Of a stretch of 64,000 nucleotides of DNA, positions 55,787 to 64,000 are shown piece by piece (position 1 is the stretch's first letter; each line of letters begins with the position of its first letter). The stretch is from Semisulcospira habei. Taxonomy: Eukaryota > Mollusca > Gastropoda > Semisulcospiridae. The stretch covers positions 167,669,501 to 167,733,500 of the forward strand of contig BTPG01000002.1 in assembly GCA_036245525.1 (NCBI GenBank), written 5' to 3'. Position numbers and translations under genes: made by a program. The notes under the pieces are model-generated. The model had not been told where the DNA came from and made no database searches. It saw nothing but the letters and a program-made list of their open reading frames with translations.

Positions 55787-56288
55787 ATGCCGACAGCGTT
55801 TGTCGACAAGGATTTCCTGCTGCTGGAGGCTGTCAAGGGCGGGCGGGAGGACAAGGTCAGGGCGTTGCTAGGCACCGGTTGCCGTGGCGATGTGGTGGAC
55901 GGTGATGGTCGCACAGCGCTGCATTGGGCGTGTCAATACGGCCACCTGCCTATAGCGTGCTTGCTGCTGTCGTCAGCGACCATAAACTCTCCGGTCGTCA
56001 GGAGGAGGGACCTGCTGTGCACACGTTGTGGCGCCAACAGACGATCCAAGGACGACAATGATTCTTTTAGACACCCCCACTCCCACCCTCCTCCATCAGT
56101 GGACACAACAGGAAAGACTTCTCCCGACGTCATCAACAGTAACTTTGAGTGTGGTGACGACAACAGTATAGGTGACGTCAACAGTATAGGTGACGACAAT
56201 AGTTTAGGTGATGTCAAGGTGGTGAACTGTAGTTGTGACGCCGAAGACCAGTATTACTGCAATGTCATCAATCGACGTGATACCAAAG
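55787..56288 (+). CDS. ASB gene, coding exon 1
   Basis: This exon encodes residues 1-167 plus one nucleotide of codon 168: an N-terminal helical repeat, one clear ankyrin repeat ([16 protein letters not shown]), then a polar linker. The donor is AAAG|GTTAGT. A pyrimidine-rich acceptor TTCTTTATTAG ends at 55743, so the transcript may have an upstream non-coding exon and this exon may begin at 55744. Confidence 0.88.
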
Positions 56289-56294
56289 GTTAGT

Positions 56295-56363
<69 letters not shown>

Positions 56364-56581
56364 GCTGTCGGGACGTTAAGCAATGTACAATCAATCAATC
56401 TCTCTTCCCGGTGTCACTAGCCACTAACTGTTTCATTTATCAATCAATAAGCCGATCAGTCAGTAATCAGCCAGTCAGTTGTCCGTCATTCAGTCAATCA
56501 ATCAGTTAATCAATCTCAGTCAGTCGATCAGTCAAGTCGCTCAATTGTGTTTTTTTTTTCTTACACGTTTTATTCTCTCTG

Positions 56582-56675
<94 letters not shown>

Positions 56676-58254
56676 TCTCTCTCTCTCTCTCTTTTTCAAA
56701 CTAACTCTTTGTCATGCACTTACTTTGTCACTGGACACTGTATGTATTTCATCCTTTTTGTCTTTTGACACCTAAAATCCCACACTGGTTACCTCTTTCG
56801 ATCTGCTACGCTTCGAACGTAACAGATTGAGGGAGGTAACCGGTGTGCTTAAATCCTTCACGTCTTGCATCGCAGGCCAGAGTCCCATCCACGTTGCTTG
56901 CAACTATCGTCGTGAGGACGTGGCGTCCTTCCTGGCTTCTCTCCCGCTTTGTGACGTGGACGCGAGAGACAAGCTGGGCCACACGCCGCTACACAGAGCT
57001 ATACACGCCAACCTGGAGACTTTGGCCTGCCTTCTTTGCGACGCCGGGGCAGACGTGCACGCTGAGAATTCCTTCAGATGGACGCCCCTTCATGAGGCAG
57101 CTAGAACAGGTAGTGATTTAGTTTGTTTACCTCCATCCATAAGTATTCCATTAGTCTACGATCTGGTCAGTAAAAAGTTCCCACAAAGCAAAGGTCCTCG
57201 GGTCCATGACGGCCGCAGTGGGCCCGCGCACGACCTTGCGCGGGCCCACTGCGGCCGTCGTGGGCTGGAAAACATTTTGCTACTGGGTTTGTTGGGGGAA
57301 GTGGGATTGGTGGTTGGAGGGGCTGGGGAGCTCAGGTTGTAATGCGTTCGACTCTTCTTTGAAAGATCGCGGGCTCGGAACCCAGCTGGGGTCAGAATTG
57401 TTCAGGCCCTATTCGGTGTGTTCTTTTTGAAATCACTTTCGCCGTGGACAAAAGACATCGCCCTAAACGTGTTGCCGGGTCACGAAAGACGGATTCTAGC
57501 TCGAAAAGTCTAGAGTTCGAATATAGTTGGGACCAAAAATTGTTCAGACCCAGTTTGGAGATCCGCTAACCACATAAAGTTTAAATTTTTTCTGGTCCTC
57601 GCAGGCAACGAGAACGTCATTCGAGCGCTCATCACGCGAGGCGCTGACGTCAACGCGGTGACGCACAACGGTATGACGCCATTCCTGACGGCCATCTTCT
57701 ACTACCGAATCGCGCAGAGGTCGACGTACAAGACTCTGGACGGCGTTCTCAGGCTGCTGATAGAGGCAGGGTGCCGCTTGTCGCAGGGGGACACTCAGTG
57801 GACGCCGCTCTCCGCCTCCATAGCCATCGATAACAGCTTCATAGCCTCCCTGCTTTTGTACAACGGCTGCCGCTTCGACAGGAAGTACAGGTGACAGCCT
57901 TGTTCTCAGCCCTCTCTTGTAAATGTTGAATTAAATTTAAACCCTTTACTGAGTGCCAGTGGACGCAGCTTGTGTGTTCCAGAGGGAGCTGTCCAAGGAA
58001 CTTGGATACAAAGTGACGTCAGCAAGAGGCATAGATCCTCATGATCCCCTGCAACTGCGGGGGCTCATGAGGATCTATGTCTCTTGCAGTTTGGGTCGCA
58101 GGCACTTTGCGTGAAGGGGTTAACCCCCTTGTGAAATGCAGTCACCGGTACTGTTTGGTTAGAGCTTTTCAGATTAGCCCAACATCAAGGGGGAGGGGGG
58201 GGGGGGTTTGGGGGGGGGGGGGGAGGGTGTCGTGAAAAGCGTGCGTTTATAGTT

Positions 58255-58351
<97 letters not shown>

Positions 58352-60271
58352 TGATCTGTTAGGCATGACGGGTTGATTCACAAAGACCTCCAAGACCTTT
58401 TGTGGTCAGGTGCATGAGTGAGCTTAGTCCTGCGCCAGCCACTAAGCAAGGTGCTCTGCTATTATGGAGCACCTTGCTTAGTGTCTGGCGCAGGACTAAG
58501 TTCACACATGCCACTAGGGCCCAGTTACTTACCAGCGTCAGTGTGCAATTCAAAGTTCCTTTAGCTCTTTTGACGTGACAGGTCGTACGGGCGAAGTTTG
58601 CTGGTGGAGGCCTTCGCAAGGTGCGATCCGTTCGTGGTGAAACTGCTGGTGCTGTGTGGCTACATGCCCAACCAGGAGGAGGTCGACCACTGCTCGCGAC
58701 GCATCCCCTCCTTCTCACCCATCTTCCTCCGTCTGCCAGTCGCCAATGCACAGTCTTGTATGAAGGTAAGGGACGCGTACCTGGACCAGGGACGGATCTG
58801 GGTTAGGGTTTCCCTGGGTTCGGGACCCCTCCCCCTCCCCCTCCTCACCCCGCACCCCCAAGACGGGAAAGAATTCTATAGAAAAGTCATGTACACCTCG
58901 TTGCAAATCTTGGAATTTAAATTGGTATAGAAATGTTACAGCGATACACCGTCCCCCCCCCCGCCCAACCCCTCCCATCAAACCCCCTCCCCCCCCCCCC
59001 TCCCGCTTCTCTACCCCCCTCCCAAATGAATGAAGGCTATTTTTTTTTTTTAAGTCTCTTCACCTCTTGGTGATTTTAGAAAGAAAGCAAGAAAAAAAAA
59101 AACAACTCCCGCCCAACCACTCCCTCCAGCTTTTCAATATTTCCGCTGGTGGTAAACAGGTGCAAGAGGTCCCCAAATATGCACGCTTCCTCCTTCCTCC
59201 TTTTTTCCTCCTCCCCCCCCCCTCCCCCGTCTCTCTCTCTCTCTCTCTCCCCCCCCCCCCCCCCTTATTTTTGGAGTTACCCTTGAAGACGGTTTCACAA
59301 CTACCTATTCTCCACTTATACCAATGTTCTCTTACTGAATTTGATTATTTGCTTTGTTTTATTGACTTATTACTTGTTGTGTACCGTGCTAAATGCTGGG
59401 GGTTTTTTCCCCGGGGTCCTCCCGTTTTTCCCCGAGGTAGTCCTCAACTTGAAGGTGATATAAAGTTTGCACACACTCTTGTCTCTCGTGTTCAGGTTCT
59501 TTCCGAGTCTCTCTCTTACGATTTTTTGTTGACGTCATTTTTACTTTTTCCGCACTTTTGTTCTTCCTTTTCTTTTATTTTACGTCACCTCCTTCAGTTG
59601 CCACATTCCTTCTGCCAATGAAGATAAGTAGCGGCTAATCTCTCTGTTTGTTTGTTTGTCTATTTTGACAAAGGGTATTTACCCGAAATATTAATAATTG
59701 TGTTGTACCCGTCTTTTTTAAGCGTGTTTCTTTCTCCGTTGGGTACTTCTTTGCATATTACACGCTTGGCAGTCACCTTTTTGGTCTGGATTGTGTAATA
59801 CTTTGCTTAAAACAAACTTTGACGTGTCGCAGCTACAATTAGACGTTCGAAAATCAGAAGTAGGTCAGCCTCGGAGTTTCGATGAAAACAGTGGATATCG
59901 CATGTTTGCCTGGGCTTGTAATCCACTGTTTTCGTCGAAACACGGACGCGGAATTTCGACGTACTTCTGATTTCCGGAAATCGTCTTTTGGTTCTCCGTG
60001 CAGATTTTTATATATCCGAAGGTCACAGACTATACAAGTTTTCGTTCTTTCGTTTGCTGTTCAGGAGAAGTACGAGTTGCTGCACTGGCTGCGACAGAGA
60101 TGCCGACGGGTGAGTTCGCTGATGGAGCTGAGCCGCACGGCCGTCAGGCTGGCCATCAACACCGCCTCTGACGACACCCCCATCTTGAAACGGGTGACGC
60201 AGCTTCCGCTTCCGTCAACCATGCGCGAGTACGTCAGCCTCTCGGACTTTGCGCAAAATCTACTTCTGTGA
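55787..60271 (+). CDS. Ankyrin-repeat and SOCS-box (ASB-type) protein, five coding exons
   Basis: Predicted join: 55787-56288, 56876-57109, 57605-57890, 58582-58765, 60065-60271; 1413 nt, 470 residues. Introns are GT..AG and phases run 1,1,2,0 without a break. The ATG follows an in-frame TGA at 55748. Ankyrin motifs are visible as [11 protein letters not shown] (about 43-53), [24 protein letters not shown] and [16 protein letters not shown] Ser/Asp-rich linker (about 70-160) interrupts the array after repeat two. The C-terminus has a SOCS box: a BC-box-like stretch [14 protein letters not shown] and a Cul5-box-like [13 protein letters not shown]. Family knowledge: ASB proteins recruit substrates to Elongin B/C-Cul5-Rbx2 ubiquitin ligases in the cytosol. 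I cannot assign an ASB number or a substrate. The gene call is firm; alternative or upstream non-coding exons are not excluded. Confidence 0.9.
56152..56217 (+). repeat. In-frame coding minisatellite in ASB exon 1
   Basis: An 18-bp unit close to GGTGACGACAACAGTATA recurs about three and a half times and encodes D-x-N-S-[IL]-G-D steps in the linker between ankyrin repeats. Copies differ at GAC/GTC and ATA/TTA positions. It lengthens the acidic linker without breaking the frame. Confidence 0.75.
56295..56400. repeat. (CT)n microsatellite with S2 tail in intron 1
   Basis: CT repeat 56295-56358 begins 7 bases after the exon 1 donor. An S2 3' tail (GTTGCTGTCGGGACGTTAAG...ATCAATCAATC, 56359-56400) follows, then more TCTCTC. 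Confidence 0.85.
56574..56692. repeat. (CT)n microsatellite, intron 1
   Basis: TCTCTG units then about 45 CT units with one CACA break. Confidence 0.95.
56781..56847. mobile_element. Family F hairpin next to ASB exon 2
   Basis: CACACTGGTTACCTCTTTCG...GGGAGGTAACCGGTGTG; arms about 80-90 percent paired. It ends 28 bases before exon 2 and so overlaps the usual branch-point zone. Confidence 0.8.
56876..57109 (+). CDS. ASB gene, coding exon 2
   Basis: 78 codons' worth of sequence between acceptor GCATCGCAG and donor ACAG|GTAGTG. It carries the ankyrin motifs [25 protein letters not shown] and [10 protein letters not shown] family F hairpin ends only 28 bases before the acceptor. Confidence 0.9.
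57180..57286. mobile_element. Family D hairpin in ASB intron 2
   Basis: CGGCCGCAGTGGGCCCGCGC A, CGACCT, TGCGCGGGCCCACTGCGGCC G form a GC-rich stem; outer ends CCCACAAAGCAAAGG and TTTTGCTACTGGG. Confidence 0.8.
57320..57545 (+). repeat. Possible tRNA-like SINE fragments in intron 2
   Basis: GGGGAGCTCAGGTTGTAATG...GGGCTCGGAACCC and AGAGTTCGAATATAG look like A and B boxes; AATTGTTCAGGCCC and AATTGTTCAGACCC recur. No tail or TSD seen. Confidence 0.35.
57605..57890 (+). CDS. ASB gene, coding exon 3
   Basis: It lies between acceptor GGTCCTCGCAG and donor TACAG|GTGACA, is entered in phase 1 and left in phase 2. It completes the ankyrin repeat split at the exon 2/3 border ([20 protein letters not shown]) and adds [10 protein letters not shown] and [13 protein letters not shown] repeats. 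Confidence 0.9.
57937..58123 (+). mobile_element. Family A hairpin MITE in ASB intron 3
   Basis: TTAAACCCTTTACTGAGTGC...TTTGCGTGAAGGGGTTAA. Core 58022-58087 pairs except CATGATCCCC/GGGGGCTCATG. Confidence 0.85.
58256..58347. repeat. (TA)46 microsatellite in intron 3
   Basis: Uninterrupted TA. Confidence 0.97.
58403..58524. mobile_element. Family G hairpin in ASB intron 3
   Basis: GAGCTTAGTCCTGCGCCAGC CACTAAGCAAGGTGCTC, TGCTATTATG, GAGCACCTTGCTTAGTGTCT GGCGCAGGACTAAGTTC. It ends about 55 bases before exon 4. Confidence 0.8.
58582..58765 (+). CDS. ASB gene, coding exon 4
   Basis: It lies between acceptor TGACGTGACAG and donor ATGAAG|GTAAGG, 184 nt, entered in phase 2 and left in phase 0. It encodes a last ankyrin-like helix pair ([20 protein letters not shown]) and a linker rich in Cys, Arg and Pro toward the SOCS box. 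Confidence 0.87.
59836..59978. mobile_element. Family H element in ASB intron 4
   Basis: Outer GAAAATCAGAAGTA/TACTTCTGATTTCC and inner TTTCGATGAAAACAGTGGAT/ATCCACTGTTTTCGTCGAAA arms. It ends about 85 bases before the SOCS-box exon. Sister copy at 62748. Confidence 0.75.
60065..60271 (+). CDS. ASB gene, terminal exon with SOCS box
   Basis: Acceptor TTTGCTGTTCAG; the reading frame opens [12 protein letters not shown] and ends at TGA 60269-60271. It holds the whole SOCS box, with [14 protein letters not shown] as the Elongin C-binding part and [13 protein letters not shown] as the Cullin5-binding part. I see no strong AATAAA close downstream; an ATTAAA lies at about 60827. Confidence 0.9.
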   Translation, partial: EKYELLHWLRQRCRRVSSLMELSRTAVRLAINTASDDTPILKRVTQLPLPSTMREYVSLSDFAQNLLL

Positions 60272-60577
60272 AGGAGAGGTAGTTCACACTTTTGGGACAC
60301 ACAGGCAATAACTGACCACAAACTACTAAAGTATTCAAATATAATGACAATGATTGACGTTGTAGGCTCTGTACTTTGGAAAACGAAAAACAATCCAATT
60401 ACCACAATATTTACAGGACAGATCAGTCTCACTTATCCGTATGAGCAATAGGTCCTCAGACCGACGTCGCTGTTTGCCTTGCAGCTTCAACGTCATGACG
60501 CCAAAGTGACGCTAGCCGGCAACGCCAGAAAGATATTAAGTGACCCCACGTCGATGTAGCGTCACAATGTGGCGGCG

Positions 60578-60683
60578 TAAGCAAGGGTCCTCGGGCCGAC
60601 GTGGCCGCAGCGGGCCCGCGCACATTCGTGCGCGGGCCCGCTGCGGCCACGTCGGCCCTTGCGTCTTTTGCTTCCAGGCGGTC
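60578..60683. mobile_element. Family D hairpin, very GC-rich
   Basis: The inner stem 60593-60658 has 31-base arms (GGGCCGACGTGGCCGCAGCG...) with a 4-nt ATTC loop and no mismatch. Outer ends: GTAAGCAAGGGTCC and GTCTTTTGCTTCC. Confidence 0.85.
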
Positions 60684-60850
60684 CCTTTGGCGTGTTACTC
60701 TCCTTACGCTAATTTCCGTTCGCTGCGCTTTGAGCCGATTCATAGAATTGAGTAAAGTGACCGGTATTATGACGATGGTGATGATGATGATACTTCTCTG
60801 TATGTATAAACCGATCTTTATCCAATTAAAAAGAATCAATCCTTTCGCCA

Positions 60851-60995
60851 GATGCGGGGGCTCACGAGGTTCATTGCCTCTTCTTGACCCTACTCATATC
60901 CGTGTTCCTTGGCTTGATGGGATTAGTCGGTGTTGAATTTGCCCTGCTTTTCAGACACTGTTTGCGTCCACCGGCAGTCAAGCTTAGGGTTACGC
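60851..60995 (+). mobile_element. Family A remnant
   Basis: Right core arm GCGGGGGCTCACGAGGTTCA and A right flank (CATATCCGTGTTCCTTGG, GGTGTTGAATTTGCC). Confidence 0.6.
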
Positions 60996-61083
60996 GTGTG
61001 AGCCTGCACCTGCGTGGGCCGTCAGATTTATGAAGTCACTGAGTCTTCGAATGTGAAACACAGACACAGGAGGACGGACGTAC

Positions 61084-61282
61084 TTAACCCATTCAGCCCT
61101 GACGCACTACAGCAGGAGATGGGTCGACCATGATAATTCAAGGCTAGTGCCAGATTAGCTTGGCGCCGACATGGCACTACCCTTGAATTATCATGGTCGA
61201 TCCATCTCCTGCAACAGGTGCGTGGTCGTTAGACGACGCCTCCAAAATTTGGGAAATACGTGCGTCGGGCTGAATGAGTTAA
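61084..61282 (+). mobile_element. B1 MITE with shortened right core arm
   Basis: TTAACCCATTCAGCCCTGAC...GTCGGGCTGAATGAGTTAA. AGATTAGCTTGGCGCC is followed by GACATGGCACTACCC, so about 16 bases of the right arm are gone. Confidence 0.85.
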
Positions 61283-61354
61283 TTTTTGTGTTGGTTCGTT
61301 CCCTGTTTCTCGACCTTGCAGCTTTCAAGAATAGAAATTGGAGTAAGTACTTAA

Positions 61355-61516
61355 CTTAATTAGCCTGATTTCGGTAGCGCTTTTTTGTCGCGATGATTCC
61401 TGCAGGAATCATCGCGACAAAATGCTCTACAGACAGCCAAAGGTTTAATTTGTGTGCACATAGGTCTGTGACTTTGGACCTCAGCCGTAAGGTCCAAAAT
61501 GACAGAGCAGCACACA
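61355..61516. mobile_element. Family C palindrome followed by family E hairpin
   Basis: 61355-61449: TTTCGGTAGCGCTTTTTTGT CGCGATGATTCCTGCAGGAA TCATCGCGACAAAATGC. 61455-61516: TCTGTGACTTTGGACCT CAGCC GTAAGGTCCAAAATGACAGA. Confidence 0.75.
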
Positions 61517-61964
61517 ACTGACGAACTGCTCGGAGAACTGTCATCTGTTTTCACCTGCCCACCTGCAGTCACACCTGAGGTGTAATTGCATACTATCGGC
61601 GTGAAAAGTAATACTCCAAACGACAGTATTATGAGAACAAGTGTTTTATTATTGCGTGTACATTACAGCAAGTACACGCGACGTTAGTGCAATGATTAGT
61701 GCGTTGGACGCAGCAATTTTATGCGAGATTTTTGTTTTCTCTCTCAGCTGAACCGCAGGGTTGTAACCTGGCATATTGGGCACTATATACGATCCGATTT
61801 ATATTTTCTTCTGAATTGGATTAAACACTCGCACACATACATGTATCGTTATGTCTCTAAGTTTGATCATTTGCCAGCATGTTTGTTTTATTTTTTTTAT
61901 TTTTTATTTAAATTTTCTTTTTCATTTTTCCTGGATAATATCAATATCATCAACCTCACGGCCG

Positions 61965-62107
61965 CATATTCCAAAGTTTGGAGGTGTCACCTAACGACTA
62001 CGTTGCAGGAGATGGATCGACCATGATATTCAAGGGTAGTGCCAGATTAGCTTGGCGCCATCAGGCGCCAAGCTAATCTTGCACTTCCCTTGAATTAACA
62101 TGGTGAC
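61965..62107 (+). mobile_element. B1 hairpin MITE, ends eroded
   Basis: GGAGGTGTCACCTAACGACT left flank, core 62030-62098 (GGGTAGTGCCAGATTAGC/GCTAATCTTGCACTTCCC). No TTAA ends. Confidence 0.75.
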
Positions 62108-62747
62108 ATACGGCCGTATGTGCGCTAACAGCCTCACGGAAGAAGAGGCCAATAGCCCTGAATACTCATTGTTCCCAGGAGCCAATTGTGGACTTTGGCA
62201 ATTGCGTATACACGTATGGATACAAAACCGGAAGTCCTTTTACTGAAATGTGGCAGTGCTGGTCTGGCACGCATGTCGCAGCACCGTCAGTGCACCAAAG
62301 GTTTTATTTCAATCGTACCCTTGCAGGCTAGTACTGTTAGCCGTACCATTGTCTCATTTTAGCATGTCGTACCAGCCATTGTGTATTGGCCACCTGATGT
62401 CGCGGAGCACAGTTCGATGCAAATGGAACAGAGGAGCAATCAATAGGCATGGTTCGTCCTTCTCCAGCCACTTCTCCAGACTGACTTTCAGCTTTTTCTG
62501 CTGGAGCGTCAACGTACGGTCTTTCCATGATCCATTCTTATCAATTATGGTACTTTTTTTTTTTAAATTGGCGTGAAAATAATATAAGCCTTGAGTATAG
62601 GTCGACTTGCGCTTGTAAAAGTGTTATCTGAGTCCAGGCTGTGACAGTCAGGAGAAAGCTCGAGAACTGTCCAGTTTTTAGATGGTTTAGTCTAAAGGAA
62701 TACTTATGTTTCCGCATGTTTGATCCCGTAAATGTAATGGACGATTT

Positions 62748-62885
62748 ACGGAAGTCAGAAGTATGTCAAAACTGCCTATGTTTCGACGAAAACAGTGGAT
62801 TAAAAGCCCGGACAAACATGCGATATCGCATGTTTGTCCGGGCTATTAATCCACTGTTTTCGTCGAAGCACGTGCAATTCTGACC
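62748..62885. mobile_element. Family H element, 86-bp loop-less palindrome
   Basis: Inner palindrome 62782-62867: TTCGACGAAAACAGTGGATT...AATCCACTGTTTTCGTCGAA, centred on GCGATATCGC with one mismatch (AAAAG/CTATT). Outer GGAAGTCAGAAGTATGTC is only partly matched. Confidence 0.85.
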
Positions 62886-62889
62886 TACC

Positions 62890-63180
62890 GTCCGATTTGG
62901 GAACAACGTCTGTTCCTTAGATGAATAAATTTTTCTTGTGTTTCGTCCAAATCATTTTCAGTAGATGATGTCATCAATTTGATGCACTTTTTTTCCCGTT
63001 GTCGTTGTTGATGTCATGTAATGAAAATATTGGTCTACTTGTACAATACCCTGCGTAAAGTAGCAGACTTGAGCCCATTTCGTGCATTCTGGCTTATCAC
63101 TCGCATCCGTTTTGTCAGTATTTTTTGACGACTAACATGTTTCATTTGTGTGTGGCTGAACCTATCTCAGTCTGTTTGCA
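62890..63180. other. No recognised feature
   Basis: AT-rich unique-looking sequence; likewise 63260-63560 and 63656-64000. Confidence 0.35.
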
Positions 63181-63185
63181 ATTGT

Positions 63186-63252
63186 GCAAGAGTCATAGAA
63201 TTCTCATGAGCCTCCGTGTCTGCGGAGGCTCATGAGGATCTATGTCTCTTGC
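63186..63252. mobile_element. Family A hairpin core
   Basis: GCAAGAGTCATAGAATTCTC + ATGAGCCTCCG / CGGAGGCTCATGAGGATCTA + TGTCTCTTGC. Confidence 0.75.
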
Positions 63253-63566
63253 AAGGTGTTTTTTAGTTTGTTTTGACGATATTTTAATGTTTCCTTTATA
63301 AATGTAAAGCTGAAATGTGAAGTCTGCTTGCAATCGGTGACTCGTTTTGCTTTTGTTTTTTACTGCTTGATAATTCAGCGTTTTATTGTATATGTATATT
63401 TTTTATTTATTTTTTTTAAAGAAAAGAACGATCGAAGGGACAAAATCCAGCATGAGAAAATGTACAGGCACGCATATTAAAAAACAAACAAACAACAAAA
63501 ACATCCAAATCCAAAGCATTAAAACTCCAGTGGTCCAACGAACTGAACACGGAAATGAAATAATGC

Positions 63567-63655
63567 AAGCAGAGGAGGGATAGAACCTCATGAGCCCCCG
63601 CGACTGCCTCTTGCAGCTGGTTAATTCTGGGTGTGTCCCGGCAGTAAAAGGGTCA
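63567..63655 (+). mobile_element. Family A remnant, right core arm deleted
   Basis: CCTCATGAGCCCCCGCGACT joined to GCCTCTTGCAGCTGG; right end CGGCAGTAAAAGGGTCAA. Confidence 0.6.
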
Positions 63656-64000
63656 ATTCTTGGTACATAACAACTTTCAAAAATATGTATGCGGTGGAAG
63701 ATAACATCCATGAAAACTGGCGCGTTTTTAAAGTGCGTATCTATTCTTGATCAGACAGGTTGAATGTTGGTATATTTTTGAAGCTGGTTCTGTTTGTTTG
63801 TTTTTAAATGAAAAGCTACTGTCACCTTTTAAACAGAGCACGAAATATACACTACGCAAGATACAATCAATATTTTTAGTTTTCTCGTATATAGCAAATG
63901 GTCCTAGTCAGTTTATCCACGTCAACGATTTTGACGCAGTATCTTCAGGACAGACGCAGTCGTTCTGATTGCGCCACTTTTTGTACTTTAGACACAAACT

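Noticed and set aside
59067..59621. 184-codon plus-strand frame in ASB intron 4
   Set aside because: Low-complexity Pro/Ser/Leu translation of C and CT runs; it lies between two well-supported exons in a different context.
60593..60658. GC-rich stem-loop as a bacterial-type terminator
   Set aside because: No U-tract, eukaryotic context, and it belongs to dispersed family D.

Overview
This is eukaryotic, animal-type genomic DNA: low gene density, split genes with GT/AG introns, long microsatellites and C/G homopolymers, truncated non-LTR retrotransposons with target-site duplications (TSDs), tRNA-derived SINEs and many hairpin MITEs. The repeat mix suggests a marine invertebrate, perhaps a mollusc. 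That is inference; nothing here fixes the species.

Genes. One gene is clear: a five-exon plus-strand gene at 55.79-60.27 kb encoding a predicted 470-residue ankyrin-repeat and SOCS-box (ASB-type) protein, presumably a substrate adaptor of an Elongin B/C-Cullin5 ubiquitin ligase. All splice phases agree. A second, less certain gene starts on the minus strand at 8650 with a TISU-like start, a CRE and a CCAAT box just upstream, and a consensus splice donor. A divergent pair of YY1/TISU-like sites lies at 3.83/4.07 kb. A possible 5' exon lies at about 25.3-25.8 kb.

Most of the rest is dispersed repeats. My family labels are: A and A2 (core GCAAGAGGCATAGATCCTCA... hairpin), B1-B4 (core TTCAAGGGTAGTGCCAGA... 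hairpin, carried by four different flank types), C (whole element a palindrome, TTAACCCTTTGGCTGTCGG...), N and J (other TTAA-ended palindromes), D (CCCAGTGCGC...GCGCACTGGG), E (GCTGGTCTGTGATTTTGG), F (CACTGGTTGTCTCCCTCG), G, H and I (single or double-copy hairpins), P (G/C-rich, ends like CAGGGGCGGATC), R (TCAAGGTCACAG repeat), S1 and S2 (short retroelements), and LINE-1/LINE-2 (non-LTR retrotransposons). A, B, C, N and J end in TTAA, usually TTAACCC...GGGTTAA, like piggyBac-group elements. No transposase gene is visible, so they would be non-autonomous.

Layout: 0-8 kb A/B/C/D elements and an S1 copy; 8.4-8.7 kb candidate gene start; 9-13 kb low complexity, P, D, E and A; 14.7-16.3 kb nested LINE/B2/A2/N cluster; 16.7-22.5 kb A/B/C/D series; 24-26 kb S1, G and possible 5' exon; 26-34 kb A/B/C/E and microsatellites; 34.1-34.5 kb four-copy 107-bp tandem; 36.7-37.3 and 51.4-52.1 kb internally deleted LINE-1 copies; 39.5-40.9 kb R repeat split by LINE-2; 43-50 kb S1, S2 and hairpins; 54.9-63.7 kb ASB gene with hairpins in its introns and flanks.

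The most unusual feature is that hairpin cores within a family differ in sequence between copies while both arms of one copy change together, and that the same core sits inside elements with unrelated flanks.
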